DNA from: Macadamia tetraphylla
Lineage: Eukaryota; Streptophyta; Magnoliopsida; Proteales; Proteaceae
Direction of reading: 5' to 3'
NCBI GenBank assembly: GCA_022985045.1
Contig: CM040971.1
Span: 27,558,209-27,622,208 of the forward strand
DNA length: 64,000 nucleotides
Positions 45,641 to 56,678 of the stretch are shown here, piece by piece. Each line of letters begins with the position of its first letter. Position 1 is the first letter of the stretch. Both the position numbers and the translations under genes were made by a program. The notes beneath the pieces are model-generated. The model searched no databases. It saw only the letters and a program-made list of their open reading frames with translations, and had not been told where the DNA came from.

Positions 45641-46406
45641 AAAAGTAACCGTTCTTAGCCAGAACTCTGTCCAAATATTACTACAGTCAGCATCTCTTGA
45701 AAAAGGAAGTTAGAGGACAATACCATCTTCCCTTGAGCCAGGAAAATCCACAAGAAAGCTCGTACTAGCACTAATTGGGGGTACCCCTCTTGACCCGAAA
45801 ATAGGGGTCAAGCTCAGGTACAATTTCTCACCCAAATTTTGCATAATGTAGACTTTATATTGACCTCGTTTTAGTGTATATAATTATTTAAATTTAGTTA
45901 ATATATATATATGTGTGTGTGATAATTTAGCCATGCATGCGGAATAGGAATAATTGTGAAAATGTTCGTTCTTAAGCATCTAGTAGGAAGACCGGTTGAA
46001 CCGGGTAGATTGGGTGCCTAACACCTTCCCAACTCTATAACCTGACACGTACCCTAAATCTCTGGACCAGACCAACTCTCGGGCCTTTTCTTAGGAATTG
46101 GGCCCACCCTTGGGTCCTAGTCCTATAATCCTAGGTGGCGACTCCAAACTCTTTTGCATGATCCCAATCCCCCGTATTGGACCATCATCAAATCCCCATC
46201 TCAATGATGACCTTTACACTCCTGTGAAATAGGTCTCCACGTATCTCTGAGCATCGGTATGACAGTGCAGGGCCCACAGGTAAGCACACATGACACTCAC
46301 CTCCCTAATAAAGAGAAAAAGAGGAGAGAGGGCCGAATACCAAGTCTTTTTTCCCCTCCCACCGGATGGGAGAAGAAGAGGATCTCCGGTCGCTACCCTC
46401 GCACAC

Positions 46407-46677
46407 ATATCAATTCATAAATGCATCCTATAGTAGATAAGAAAATGCATGAGATGACATTCATAGATGGAATGATGATATATTTTAGATGAGGTTGATG
46501 TGATAAACATTCCCAAAATTAAGATCAATGTCCTCTCCACACTTACTTATTCTTGTAAGAGAATGCGCGCACATGATATGGGTAAGATCCGGCGTGCGAA
46601 GAGGAATGTCTCGAAACCTAACACAGATAAGGAGCTTAGAATATGTCCATTTTGGAACTATAAAATGATGAAAGATA
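46407..46677. other. Spacer, no gene recognised
   Basis: An open frame at 46500-46697 shows no known domain. Could be part of another retroelement interior. Confidence 0.35.
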
Positions 46678-48113
46678 TGTCACGATGTGTTTACTAACAC
46701 GAAGAAGGGTGTCGATGATTTTGAGCTGAAACGAGCTCATTTGGATTACTGCCTAGGTAGACAGCACCTAGACACACACCGCAGTGCTACTGGTGGGTCT
46801 GGTACCCGCTGGTAGGACCCAGGGCTAACCCAAAACTAGTGGGTGCACAAGACCCGTTGGTCTTACAAGCCGATAGGCCTAGAAGCCTAGGCGAGACCGA
46901 TGGGTTATACCGACGGGTCTAGGTACCCACCGATCTTACCCGCCTATAGGCCCAAAAGCCCAGGTAAGACTAGGGGGTCACATTGGTGGGTCTGGCTATC
47001 TACTGGTGCTACCCACTAGTGTTCAACGGGTTTTACTGAATTTCTTCTCTTCTGCATCCCACCTCTTGGGAATCTAAAGGGGTTGTTCCAACCTCATTTC
47101 TCACACATTTTTGGCTTCATCCACTTGATTATACCATGGATCTAAGTTAAATCAAGGTTTTTGGGAACAACATCATACCTTAGCTCAAGAAACCCCAAAG
47201 CTTAGAATCCTCTTTCCCAACTCAAAATGTCACCAAAATACTTTCAGATCTTGTTTTCCTTTCTTAAACCTTCAAAGAAAATCACATAAGGTTTCTATTA
47301 ATCCTTTGATTTGACCCACACAAGAGGGTTTCATCATATTCCTTGGATTTATGGCGTTGCTTACCTCAAAACACAGATCTCAAGGCTTCCGATGAGAAGG
47401 TAAGATGTGGCGTCGGAATCAAGGGGGATGCTTCTTCCCTCTTCCTTCCCTTCTCTTTCCTCTTTCCTCCCTTTCTTTACTCCTCTCACCAAACTCTTTC
47501 TGAAATCATAAATGGGAGAGAGAGAGAAATAAATGCTATTTATACCTTAGGTTGTAAATATCTACTAAGGCTTGTATGGTTTTGTTCGTCTATGGATCAA
47601 AATGCATTAAATCATGATATCGGCTTAAATAGTTGGCATTATCGAGCATACTTGACTTCATTACGATGAGAAAACTGAAATACACGTGCTCACCCAAGTT
47701 GGACTTGTTGGGACCCGTTTCCCTACAGGTGGGTCACACTAGTGGGTCTCGCACCTACCAGTGACCACCCACTAGTTGGTTGAAACAAGACCAACCTTAC
47801 TGTATTTTGGTGGGAAATGGATTCTTACGCATATCTCACTCCTACCACCTGGCATGGATCAAGTTCTCATCATCCAATAAGATCTTATACCTTTCCTATT
47901 TGTACATGGCTTTATAATACATGCAAGGGCATGACTTTGGCGTGTAAATCATATCGGGTACTGCCTCAATCTTGTCCGACCACCCCGCATTTGACGTCAC
48001 CTTTGCTGTCATACAATATAGGGCACCCGCGTCAACCCTTTTCGGTTTAGACCCTGCAAGACCAAACTGAACCAACCGGTCAATAAACCTAGTTTAGGGA
48101 GCAGGGCTCTACA
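46678..48113 (-). mobile_element. Chromovirus-type LTR, reversed (edges tentative)
   Basis: The plus strand starts near TGTCACGATG and ends near GGGCTCTACA, which on the reverse strand would be TGTAGAGCCC...TGACA ends. Inside are many 'actagtgggtctgg', 'ccgatgggtt' and 'ccaccgatct' words as in the Tekay-like LTRs, a reverse TATA box GGTATAAATAGC (about 47530), and a 'gaaggtaagatg' part as in 55990. No target duplication was found. Confidence 0.45.
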
Positions 48114-48531
48114 TTTTCCCTTTTGCCAATTGGGGTATTTTGGTAATCCTTATTCATGTAATTCCCGCACCATCACGAAGTACTTAGAATCAATTCGCCA
48201 ATATATAACACATTAGTATTGTGTGCCATGAGATCGGGTTTGAAATTGGCCCTGGGTCGGATTAGGGTCTCGGGCTAGATTAGGGTTTTAGGTTGCATTA
48301 GTGTTTTGAGCTGATTCGGGCCACAACTGGGTTCAGGGTTGGATTAGGGTTATGGGCCACTACCGGTTCAAGGTTGGATTAGGGTTTTGGGCTACCTATG
48401 GGGTCTCGAGTTGCTGTCGGTGTCTAGATCATCATAAAAGACCTAGATTCTCTTCCAATGTAAAGCACAGACCTCAATCGTTCCCTATTTGTCATTACAA
48501 TCGGGGTGGGTGACAAAATTAGGTGTCTACA
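48114..48531 (-). mobile_element. Tat-like LTR start, reversed
   Basis: The reverse strand begins TGTAGACACCTAATTTTGTC at 48531, the Tat-like LTR start seen at 4831 and 44056. Left boundary unclear. It includes a 'ggattagggttttggg' minisatellite. Confidence 0.6.
48230..48410 (+). repeat. GATTAGGGTTTT minisatellite (telo-box-like words)
   Basis: 'ggattagggtctcgggct', 'agattagggttttaggtt', 'ggattagggttatgggcc' and 'ggattagggttttgggct' recur at about 25-50 bp. On the reverse strand these are AAACCCTAATC words, similar to the plant telo-box. Confidence 0.65.
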
Positions 48532-48539
48532 CTTTGTGT

Positions 48540-48730
48540 GTTCTGAGTACTTTGAACATCTAGATGCAGAAGGAATTAGTGATAATGAGGGATCCTATGA
48601 TAGTGAAGACATCAGTGTCATCTCCTATGATCGTGAAGACGTTAGTGTCATCTCCTATATAAATCTCCAATGGAACATCTACATGCAGAAGGAATTAGTG
48701 ATAATGAGGGATCCAATTAGTATCTACACC
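48540..48730 (+). repeat. Short nested duplications
   Basis: The block 'gcagaaggaattagtgataa' occurs at about 48565 and 48685 (120 bp apart). Between them 'gtgtcatctcctatgatcg' type 30-bp units repeat twice. An acidic open frame (48506-48736) results; no domain. Confidence 0.75.
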
Positions 48731-48744
48731 TTCTGAATCTCCTT

Positions 48745-50214
48745 AGGACTAAAAGGAGAACATAAAGCAGTGTTCTGAGTGCCCAAGACCTTTGGGACAG
48801 TATGATCAAGGAAACTAGATATATCCGAAGGCTGGCTACGAAGTATAAAGTGAAGAAAAATAACCCAAGATTTGGGACACCAAACCTTTCTTATTCATAA
48901 TCCAATTACCCTTGTAGGAGTAGAGTCGAGAGATATGGTTAAGGCATCTCCTAGCTGTGGTGGCATGAAAAAAAAAATAAGTGTTCTTGTCACCCTTAGT
49001 GATCCAGTGGACCCGAGACCTTTAAGCCCAGTATTTTTCCTTTTGGGTCAAGCAATCCTCCAACTATCAACGGATCTCCAATTCTTTATCCCGGATCTCC
49101 AATTCTTTATCCTATAAAGAAGAACAATGAGGGTCAGACTGGACAATCTCAAGCTCCACAGAAAGCCTAACAATCTCCTTACTACTATTCTTGAAAGTAG
49201 TATGGCTCCAACTCCTAAGTTTATACTCACACATCTTGAGCATAGAAAACACACAGAAAAGATGCATACCCTGGCACTAGCAAAGCCCAAGCTTTGTCAA
49301 CAATAACAAGAAGATCAGGATGCCCAATCCATTTGGACTCGAATTGGAATAAGAATGGCCCCCATATACTTTTGGGGATCAAGTGAATAGCAAGAGGTGT
49401 ATGGTCCAAAGCCATCATTGTATGACGATGCACTTAGATGCAGTCTAGAAGACGAAATAGCTCTTCGTTTCCGAACACTTTGTCAATACTAACCATGATT
49501 AATATTGTCCCTATAGCTTATTAGACCAGGAAAACTAAGGCCCTGAAATTTTCAATTCCATTGGTTGACATGCGTTAATGGCAGTAGAAAAAGAGAATAG
49601 ATAACTTATGTTCTACCACCAAACTTCTCATCACTATTCAACACCTATTAAAATTCCCAAGACACAACTAGGAGCATTATCGTAGTCAAGAGGTCAGAAT
49701 TTCGCTCCCTGTAGATAAGAGTAACCCAAAGAGACTAGGAAGAAACTCTGTTGTTATGTGAATATCCACAGTTCTAATAGTAGTCAAAAGAATAGAAACT
49801 GAAATTGAGTCATTCTAAAAGAGTGAGATACCACCTGACCTACCTTGAGGATCTAAAAAGAGGCCATTTGAAAACCTTGGGAAATGCTTGATCTTAAACA
49901 TTTGAGGCTTGTTTTGTTTAGTTTAAAGAGGAGCCACTAAACAGGGGAGCATATATTGCTCAAGTAGCAAGCTATCAAAGGCCTACCATACCGTTGACAG
50001 TTCAAGACCAAGAAGTTCATAGTACCACGAGTGGCTTTGAGGTAGCCACCTGAACCCTCAGAGAATCCCATGAAGCTAGGAAGAAGAAGAGCCAAAACAA
50101 TTTAAAAATATGCCACGGATCCTTGTGAGAAGGTAATGGCCGAGATTTTGGGTCCTCGGCCCTCTTTTGGAATTCCACAAGCCTTGGAACACTGCATCCC
50201 TGCTTGGGACACAT
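48745..50214 (-). pseudogene. L1-type LINE ORF2, endonuclease part
   Basis: The reverse strand near 50015-49960 reads MNFLVLNCQRYGRPLIACYL, the start of plant LINE ORF2 (MK-L-WNCQGLGRP). Further along come QWN-KFQGLSFPG (49540) and DHTPLAIHLIPKSIWGPFLF then FESKWIGHPDL (about 49400-49300), the SDH-P--L and F-FE-MW--HP blocks of the APE-type endonuclease. The upstream frame 50017-50214 would be the ORF1 end. Many stops. No reverse transcriptase follows on the left. Confidence 0.6.
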
Positions 50215-50234
50215 GGGGGCCTATTTCGTAGACA

Positions 50235-50665
50235 ATTCTCTTTTAACCGTTAGGGGGTTTTCTTGAAGGGAATATTGATATATAATAGTTCGATATGAGG
50301 ATCAAGAAACATAAGATTTAGAGTCACTACCTAGGGTTAGGGCCTAAGACTTGATGAGCGGGCACAAACCATAAAGAAAGGGCCCAAAAGTTCGTTTGGT
50401 CCAGAGATGAGGGTAAGTGTCAGATTACGGAGTTGGGAAGATGTTAGTCACCCGCTCCACCTGATTGAACTAATATTCTTACTAGATGCTTAAGAAAATG
50501 AACATTCTTCTCTAATTAATTCTACACTGCATGCATGGTTAAGTTATTATTACACTACTATGTACACTACCACATGTAAGTTAAAGAGTCTATATTATGA
50601 TTTAGTTAAGTTGAGAGTTTATACTTGTGCTTGACCTGTTTCAGATAGAGAAGGGTGGGCCCCTA
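50235..50665 (-). mobile_element. Tat-like LTR end fragment, reversed
   Basis: The stretch is the reverse complement of the LTR end sections at 45850-46290: 'ttagagtcactacctaggg' pairs with 'cctaggtggcgactc', and 'actagatgcttaagaa' with 'ttcttaagcatctagt', 'gcatgcatggttaagtta' with 'taacttagccatgcatgc'. Together with 48114-48531 it may be what is left of one reversed Tat-like element with a LINE fragment inside. Confidence 0.65.
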
Positions 50666-51718
50666 CTGATGCAATCACGGGCTTTGACAGATGTTCCCCT
50701 AAATTAGGTGGAAGTGGATTTGGTTGTCTACTTTCCTTCTGTGGAGATTTTGACTTTGCTACAACCCTTCACAACTCCTAGAGGTCTATGGGAATTTCAG
50801 CAAAGTTTCGAGATTCTGAATGATACTAATGGGATTTCGAAGAAACTAGAGAAGAAAAGACTTTCTGAGGCATTCCTAAAGGTTAGAGATTTTTTTTTTG
50901 GATTTTTATGCAAATCGAGGTAATGGAACATCAAAATTAGGAGTGCATAAACCAAAGCACTAGGATTAAGGCTCTCTTTTATATCATTTTCGTTTTGTTT
51001 TTTCTGACACAGGAACAATTTTTTTTGTGTGTTTGGTATCATTTATAACCCTATTTTCATTGGAAAAAAATATATATATATATATATAGAAGCATATAAA
51101 ATCCATGATGAGGTAAAGACTTATTTTTGTATTATAGTCAAAACCCGTTTTTGCTCCATTATGCACTCAACTCAAATGAGCACGTGCTCTAATAGTTAAA
51201 ATATAAGGACAAAAGGTAATAATGCATTCTAACATGAAACCCTACCCGCACCTTCTTCTTCTTCTTGTGACCCCACCCTCGTCACACCCCGCCCTTTCTT
51301 ATGTGCCACTAGGACACTTTCTATCCCACAAAACTGCCATTCTCTAAAGTAGTTCCTTAACCACCATAATCCATAACCGACCAAACTAGAATAAAAAAAC
51401 CCTTAGTGAAATGACTTTTCTATCATTGTGAGTTAAATAAAAAAGCTATTCTGCACATAGGTATACCAATCTATTTGTCATTTCATACTCTATTATGCCT
51501 AATGTTTATCAAATGGTTTTTATATTTTGATAAAAAATGGTTTTCATTATTAATTTTGTTAAATAAAAAAAAATCAAAACGAGAGATGATACCAAGGAGA
51601 GGACCTAAAACCAGAAAACAATAACCAAAATTGTCGTAAGTATCGAGACATAAAATATAATAATATCCATACTTCTTTGTACAACAATAATATCCATAAT
51701 TTGTACCATAAAAAAGGG
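50666..51718. other. AT-rich intergenic DNA upstream of ORC2
   Basis: A 71-codon frame at 50708-50923 (VEVDLVVYFPSVEILTLLQP...) is not recognised and may be chance or an unknown exon. A (TA)n run lies at 51069-51087. The rest shows no gene. Confidence 0.45.
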
Positions 51719-52105
51719 AAAAAATTACATGATTACTCATTTTTGGGTTTCCCTTTACAAAATTATCCACAAAAAGTTTTGGTTAACAAAAATACCCAAA
51801 ATTAGGTTTGAGTTTACAAAACTACCCGTTAACAAAAATACCCAAAATCAGGTTTGGGTTTACAAAACTACCCAAAATAGTGATTCTTCATCTTTCACAT
51901 ATAATCATGTATTTTTTTATGACTAAAACTTTGAGTGGGTAGTTTTGTAAACCCAAACTCAATTTTAGGTATTTTATTAACTTAAACTTTAAGTGAGTAA
52001 TTTTGTAAAGGAAAACCTAATTTTAGGTATTTTTTTAATTGAAACTTTTGATAGATAATTTTGTTAAGAGAACCAGAAGTGGGTAATCGTGTAATTTTCT
52101 CTAAA
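51719..52105. mobile_element. Hairpin MITE-like element with internal repeats
   Basis: The left end 'aaaattacatgattactcat' pairs with the right end 'gggtaatcgtgtaattttct' as an imperfect inverted repeat, and the two ~170-bp arms pair along most of their length. Each arm carries two to three ~50-bp units with 'tttacaaaactaccc' and 'aaaatacccaaaattaggtt'. 'TAAAAAA' occurs just outside both ends and could be a target duplication. No coding capacity. It lies ~330 bp upstream of the ORC2 start codon. Confidence 0.7.
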
Positions 52106-52438
52106 AAATAAAAATGTATGAAAATACATCCGTCGATTACGGTAGATTGTAGGCAAGTTATCAGTTCCAGTCCCCACCATACTTGACCATGAAAGCCGAA
52201 GGAAAACCAGAAACCACTCCGGAGAAACAAAAGCAATCTCATCCCACACGAGAGAGAGAGATTCGGTCGTCCCCTTCATCTCTACCCGTTCCCTTGATTG
52301 TCCCTTAGTCTGGTTTCCTTCTACTCTTTGATTCTCGGGGGAACATATCCGCCTGGTCGTAGTCGGATCTATTTCAGTCAACCAGTTGGTCATTCTAGGA
52401 TTTTAGATTACTTTTTCCAGCGGTATCGGGCAGTAACC
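52106..52438 (+). promoter_or_regulatory. ORC2 promoter and 5' untranslated region
   Basis: This is unique, non-repetitive sequence between the MITE-like element and the ORC2 start. It contains a GAGAGAGAGA tract (52249) and TC-rich leader-like DNA ('tctctacccgttcccttg'), with no clear TATA box. An in-frame ATG exists at 52298 that would add 47 residues unlike ORC2 proteins, so the start at 52439 is preferred. Confidence 0.5.
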
Positions 52439-52567
52439 ATGGATTTGATGGATGGGGATGAGGAGGAGTTTGGATTCTCTCGGAACTATTTTCTTGCAAA
52501 GGAATTGGGTGGATCTGCGAAGAAATCCACCCGCAGAATTTCCGATATAAAAGTCGTCGACGAACAG
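52439..52567 (+). CDS. ORC2: Origin recognition complex subunit 2, exon 1
   Basis: The 43-codon exon reads an acidic start then EEFGFSRNYFLAKELGGSAK, followed by KSTRRISDIKVVDEQ, and a GT donor (CAG|GTGATC) at 52568. This matches the plant ORC2 N-terminus (E-GFSRNYFLAKE-GG, then SDI-VVDEQEL). ORC2 is a subunit of the nuclear origin recognition complex, which binds replication origins and loads the MCM helicase with CDC6 and CDT1. The frame is intact and in phase 0 with exon 2. The start chosen gives MDLMDGDEEE, as expected for the family. This is the only host gene recognised in the window. Confidence 0.9.
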
Positions 52568-52830
52568 GTGATCTCGCTCTCTCTCTCTCTCGCTGTAGCT
52601 CGCATGCTATTTCTATGTCAATCATGCTTGATATAATATAATGTATACTGTATTTTTTTTATTGAGAATCTGCTATGTATTGGTGATGCTGGAAAAAAAT
52701 GTTTCTGTTTCCTGATGGATTACAGAGAATACACTTAGCAACCTCACTGAAAACTCCTTAAGTTAGCTTACACTGTCCCTCTTAAAATTAAACCCTGTAT
52801 ATGGTTGAGGTTTGAGACTTGGAATGGCAG

Positions 52831-52937
52831 GACCTGAGAGCAGCAGCGTCAAAGCTATCACCTAAACATGAGAAGCAGATGACATCTTTACTCAACAGCT
52901 ATAAGAGTTTATATTCAAAATGGGCTTTTGAGCTTAG
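52831..52937 (+). CDS. ORC2: Origin recognition complex subunit 2, exon 2
   Basis: After a 263-bp intron (GT...GGCAG) the 107-bp exon reads DLRAAASKLSPKHEKQMTSL then LNSYKSLYSKWAFELR, ending AG|GTAATC. This matches the next ORC2 block (ELR---S-I--KHEKEI--L--SYK--Y-KW-FELR), whose next residues would be CGFGLLMYGFGSK. The exon ends in phase 2. No exon 3 was found in the remaining 11 kb, which is filled with transposons. Either intron 2 is very long or this is a truncated gene copy. Confidence 0.9.
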
Positions 52938-53591
52938 GTAATCAACTCTTGCTTGGTTTAATTTTGTTTGTATGTGATGAAATTGTGATTGTTCCATCAT
53001 TTCCAAATCTTGTATTGAAGCCTTGCTGTATACTCGGTTTTGAAGATGGCTTCTGGTTCTGGGTAAAAGGAATTTTGGGTTTTCTTCATCATTCGCTAAA
53101 CTTCTTTCTTCTTTAAAAATTTTTCCTTCATACACACTCCTTATGGTTGTCTTCATTGTTTTTGACATAATGAGGGAGTAGCTTGACGGTACAATAACAA
53201 TCTCTACATTTTTTTTGAACTCTACCAGTTCAGAAGAACCCGTCTAACCAGATGAGATGAGCCATCTGAAAGGAGGGAGAAAATTAGAACTGGAAATCTT
53301 TGTTGCCTCCTCCCCCCTCACCTTCCTCTTGAGCTATCCTTGGATGATGTTTTAGATTGCCCAGTCAAGTTGATCTGATTTACAGAATTCCATTACCATA
53401 TTCAGATTAATAATGAGCATGTACAAATCTTGCATGTGAGAGACCCATTACTTATAATTATTTTACCTAGATATCATTAATGCCTGAAAATCATAGAAAG
53501 GGGCTTATTTTAGTGAGAATAAGCATTGGATTGGGTTCTACACATTTTAGGCCTTTGGTCAAATGGATTTTCATCGTAATAAGCCATTTTA
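52938..53591 (+). other. ORC2: ORC2 intron 2, beginning
   Basis: T-rich sequence following a consensus donor, without repeats shared elsewhere in the window. The first transposon in it is a reversed LINE whose tail starts at 53592. Confidence 0.6.
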
Positions 53592-54388
53592 AAACAAACA
53601 AACAAACAAACAAAGCCTTATCCCAACTTAATGGGGTTGGCTGCATGGATGCATACATAACAAAATAGAAAAAGTCGAAACAATACAGGAGAAGGGAAGA
53701 GATGTGAAAGAAAGGTGAGCATAGGATAATGTGAATAAGAGGAAAGAGGCACAACCCAGCAAGTTAGGAAAGTCTCAGTTAGATGGGGTCTGCTATAATT
53801 GCCCTCCAATAAGCTCTATCCGAGGTCATACTTGGGGCAAGGCAGAGACTATGCATGTCATTCCTCACCACTTCTCCTATGGTTATTGTAGGCTTGTCCC
53901 TAGCTCTTTTGACTCCTTCCATTTGGATCATGTCACTCTTCCTTACTAGGGCGTCCTCAGCCTCCTTTGAACATGGCCATACCACCTCAAATGGCTTTTA
54001 TGAAGGTCTTTGTTGATCGGGGCAACTCCCAGACAGCTCAAATTTGTTCATTCATTACTTTATGCTCCTAGTTCTCTCACACATCCATTTTAACATCTTC
54101 ATTTCAGCTACATATAGCTTTCTATATGACTCTTCTTAATTGCCCAACATTTTGCCCCTATACATCATCGCTGGATGCACAACAGTCCTATAGAATTTTC
54201 CTTTAAGCTTTAGAGGATGCGTCAGTCACACAACACTCCGGACGCACCTTTCCATTTCATCCATCCCACTTTAATTCTTTGTAAAACATCATCTTTTATG
54301 TCACCCTTTTTATTAATGGTTGACCCTAGATATCTAAAATAGTCACTTTCTGGGATCTCTCTCTCCTCATTTTTCACCATTTCATTAT
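53592..54388 (-). mobile_element. L1-type LINE, 3' part, reversed
   Basis: On the reverse strand the sequence ends in ...TTGGGATAAGGCTTTG(TTTG)n, a typical plant LINE tail with simple-repeat end (plus strand CAAA run at 53592-53615). Upstream come blocks of the ORF2 C-terminus: IPESDYFRYLGSTINKKGDI, ILKLKGKFYRTVVHPAMMY, VAEMKMLKWMCERTR and FEVVWPCSKEAEDALVRKSD. Stops interrupt it. It continues at 56679 beyond an inserted solo LTR. Confidence 0.85.
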
Positions 54389-56673
54389 TGTCACACCTCT
54401 CCCATTAGGATATCGGCGCTAGAAATAGTACACTTACCCGTCCTATATCTCTGCCAGGATCTCTGATAGCAGTACCTTAATTGTCACAACCATAACACAA
54501 TTAAACCAACTGAAATCAATGTAGTGAAAATCTGAGTATATATACACAAAATCAACTTCAATCAATTGGGGAAAAAGCTAATGATAGATATATTACATAA
54601 CCATGTTTATCCTTCACAAAAGTCATGAAGTATCCCGCAATTATCATCATCAAAATACTAGACCGAATGATGTCGGTAGCATCAGCCTCAGCTCAAGATG
54701 TAGCATAAGAACAAGTACTGCAAGCACAATTTAGATCGTGCTCACGAGCTCTGGTGTCCACCAGTCGCCACCATACTCAGCCATGGAGGAGGAGGAGTGT
54801 CATTTCTTAAGGGCACAATAGTACTTGCATCATCATCATCTAAAAAGCAACACAGTGTGTGAGCTCCAACTAGTTCAGTGAGGGATGAGGTTCAAAAACA
54901 TACACAAATAAGCCATGATGCTAGGATGATACAATTCATTTTAGTTTATCCACTTAGCATACAACTAAGTCGGGTTCATGCTACTACGATGCATTAGATG
55001 GTATCCCTAGTCCCGAAAATCGTACATCAGTCACCCAGCGATACAAACCCTCTGAGACTGTCGGTCACCCAACAAACCCCTGATAACCCCTCCTGGCAGT
55101 CACGGGATCGGAATTACCATCGGCCGCGTCAGAAGGGTTATTGTCTCTGACAACAATCACATTGTACTGCGGAAGTGGCATTCTGGAAGGATTCATCGAA
55201 CATACCCGATGGGTTCTCTGACACCTCACCCCTTGTTGGCAATGGATCGTAACATAAAGAATATAGACCTAACCACAATAATCTACATGCCTTTCATAGT
55301 GATACGAGTAGTATGGAAAATGATACTGGAATCGCTCGGCCACATCGCATCCATATCCAAGCCTATCTAGCATACATATAGTATAGTATGGGTACACAGT
55401 ACTAGAATTACCATCAACCACACTATTTACCCATTTCCAAGTATGATCATGGCGTACACGATACAGGAATTACCATTGGCCATATCGCATATCCATAGTT
55501 ATAGCTAACTTTAATGAACACCCAACAGTGGATGGCCACCGATTGATATCCATTCCTACCGGTGGTCTGGCAGAAGCCAATTTGGCTTTGCATAACCACC
55601 GGTAGTTGTCCACTGGTGGGTATTGATCCTACCGATGACCAACTCAGAAATTGTTGAACTTCTCGGGGCTTCGCCGCCTCAGGTCTGATGGTCGGGATTC
55701 ATTCCATTGGGTTTGTAGAGGGTCTTCTCACATTCCATTCAAGCTAGACTGATCGTTTACCACCGAGTCATTTGGGAGTTACGCCGATTACAAGATTGAA
55801 ACTAACTTCCCATTTAGGTCAAAATGACCCCGGAGCTCGGGTTCCTCACTTTGAGCTTGGGAATTATGCGGGAGAGTGCAATGCACACAATCCTGGAAGT
55901 TACAGGAGTTGAGGCGTACCCCTCAACCCAACAAAACTTCGGATCACTACCTACTCAAAACCCAAAATGAAGATTCGAGAGGTTGGAGAAGGTCTTCTTA
56001 CCGTTGGGAACGATTGACAACAAAGGAGTGGCCGGGTGAGCTCCTCCTTCCTCGTTCTCCTTCTTCTCCTTCCCGTTCTCCTCCTTTCTCTCCCTCTAAC
56101 GGTGGTTCAGGTGGGAAATGAGCTTATTTCACCTTATATAGGTAAAAGCCTTAAGGCTTGTTTGACTGTGCACTCGGCCAAATTTGACTTAACCCGATGA
56201 TCGGGCCACTTGGACCCATAAGGTGTGTAAGTGAATAGGGTAGGTTCCATGTAGTGTGGGAGCATGAGTGGAGTTTGCCATGATGTAGTGGGTCCCACGA
56301 GCAAAGAATGCAGTTCAGCACAACCCACCAATCGATGCCCATCGATAGATGTATGTTCCTACCGATGGAGAGTACAATTGCTGTACTTTGTTGGCTTTCA
56401 ACCCCCTTTGTACAACACCTAAGGGGTTTCCTAGGGATTTATGCAAGGTCTTTCCATGTCATTTTCACCATGCAGGGGGTCGAGCGAGAAGGTGGAGGTC
56501 ACTTATCGCTTAGGCTTGGTAGGTTTGAATCCCTTCCAGTTTGACCGACAAGCCTGCATTGACCCTCCAAACAGTAGATTGCCGCGATCCAAAAGTCACT
56601 AGTATTGCCAACATCCGGCACAAGACCTATTACAAAACTTTAAATTTGATTAGATTAGGGCACATGTGTAACA
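54389..56673 (-). mobile_element. Solo LTR of a chromovirus-type element, reversed, with perfect target duplication
   Basis: Ends on the plus strand are TGTCACACCTC...CACATGTGTAACA, so the reverse strand reads TGTTACACATGTGCCC...GTGTGACA, close to the Tekay-like LTR ends at 25032/28058. The 5-bp ATTAT flanks it on both sides (54384-54388 and 56674-56678). The LINE frame continues across it. Length 2285 bp. Inside are reverse 'ggccacatcgcatcc' and 'accaccggtagttg' words, a CT-rich leader near 56050 and a reverse TATA-like CCTATATAAGG (56135). Confidence 0.9.
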
Positions 56674-56678
56674 ATTAT

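Larger units (their letters stand above)
44056..46406 (+). mobile_element. Tat-like 3' LTR (copy B), about 2.35 kb
   Basis: It starts TATAGACACCCAATTTTGTC (usual TGTAGACACC, one transition) after the tract 'ggccaaagaggggcattc'. Contains a CTGCC-rich variable block, TATA box at 45036, leader repeats at 45370-45640, a '(ta)n(tg)n' stretch near 45901 and the end section with 'ggtggcgactcc'. Right edge is set by loss of similarity to copy A after 'cgctaccctcgcacaca'. Confidence 0.75.

Noticed and set aside
50708..50923. 71-aa frame as an exon of a host gene
   Set aside because: No recognisable family, no clear splice signals and located beside an LTR fragment; left as unresolved.
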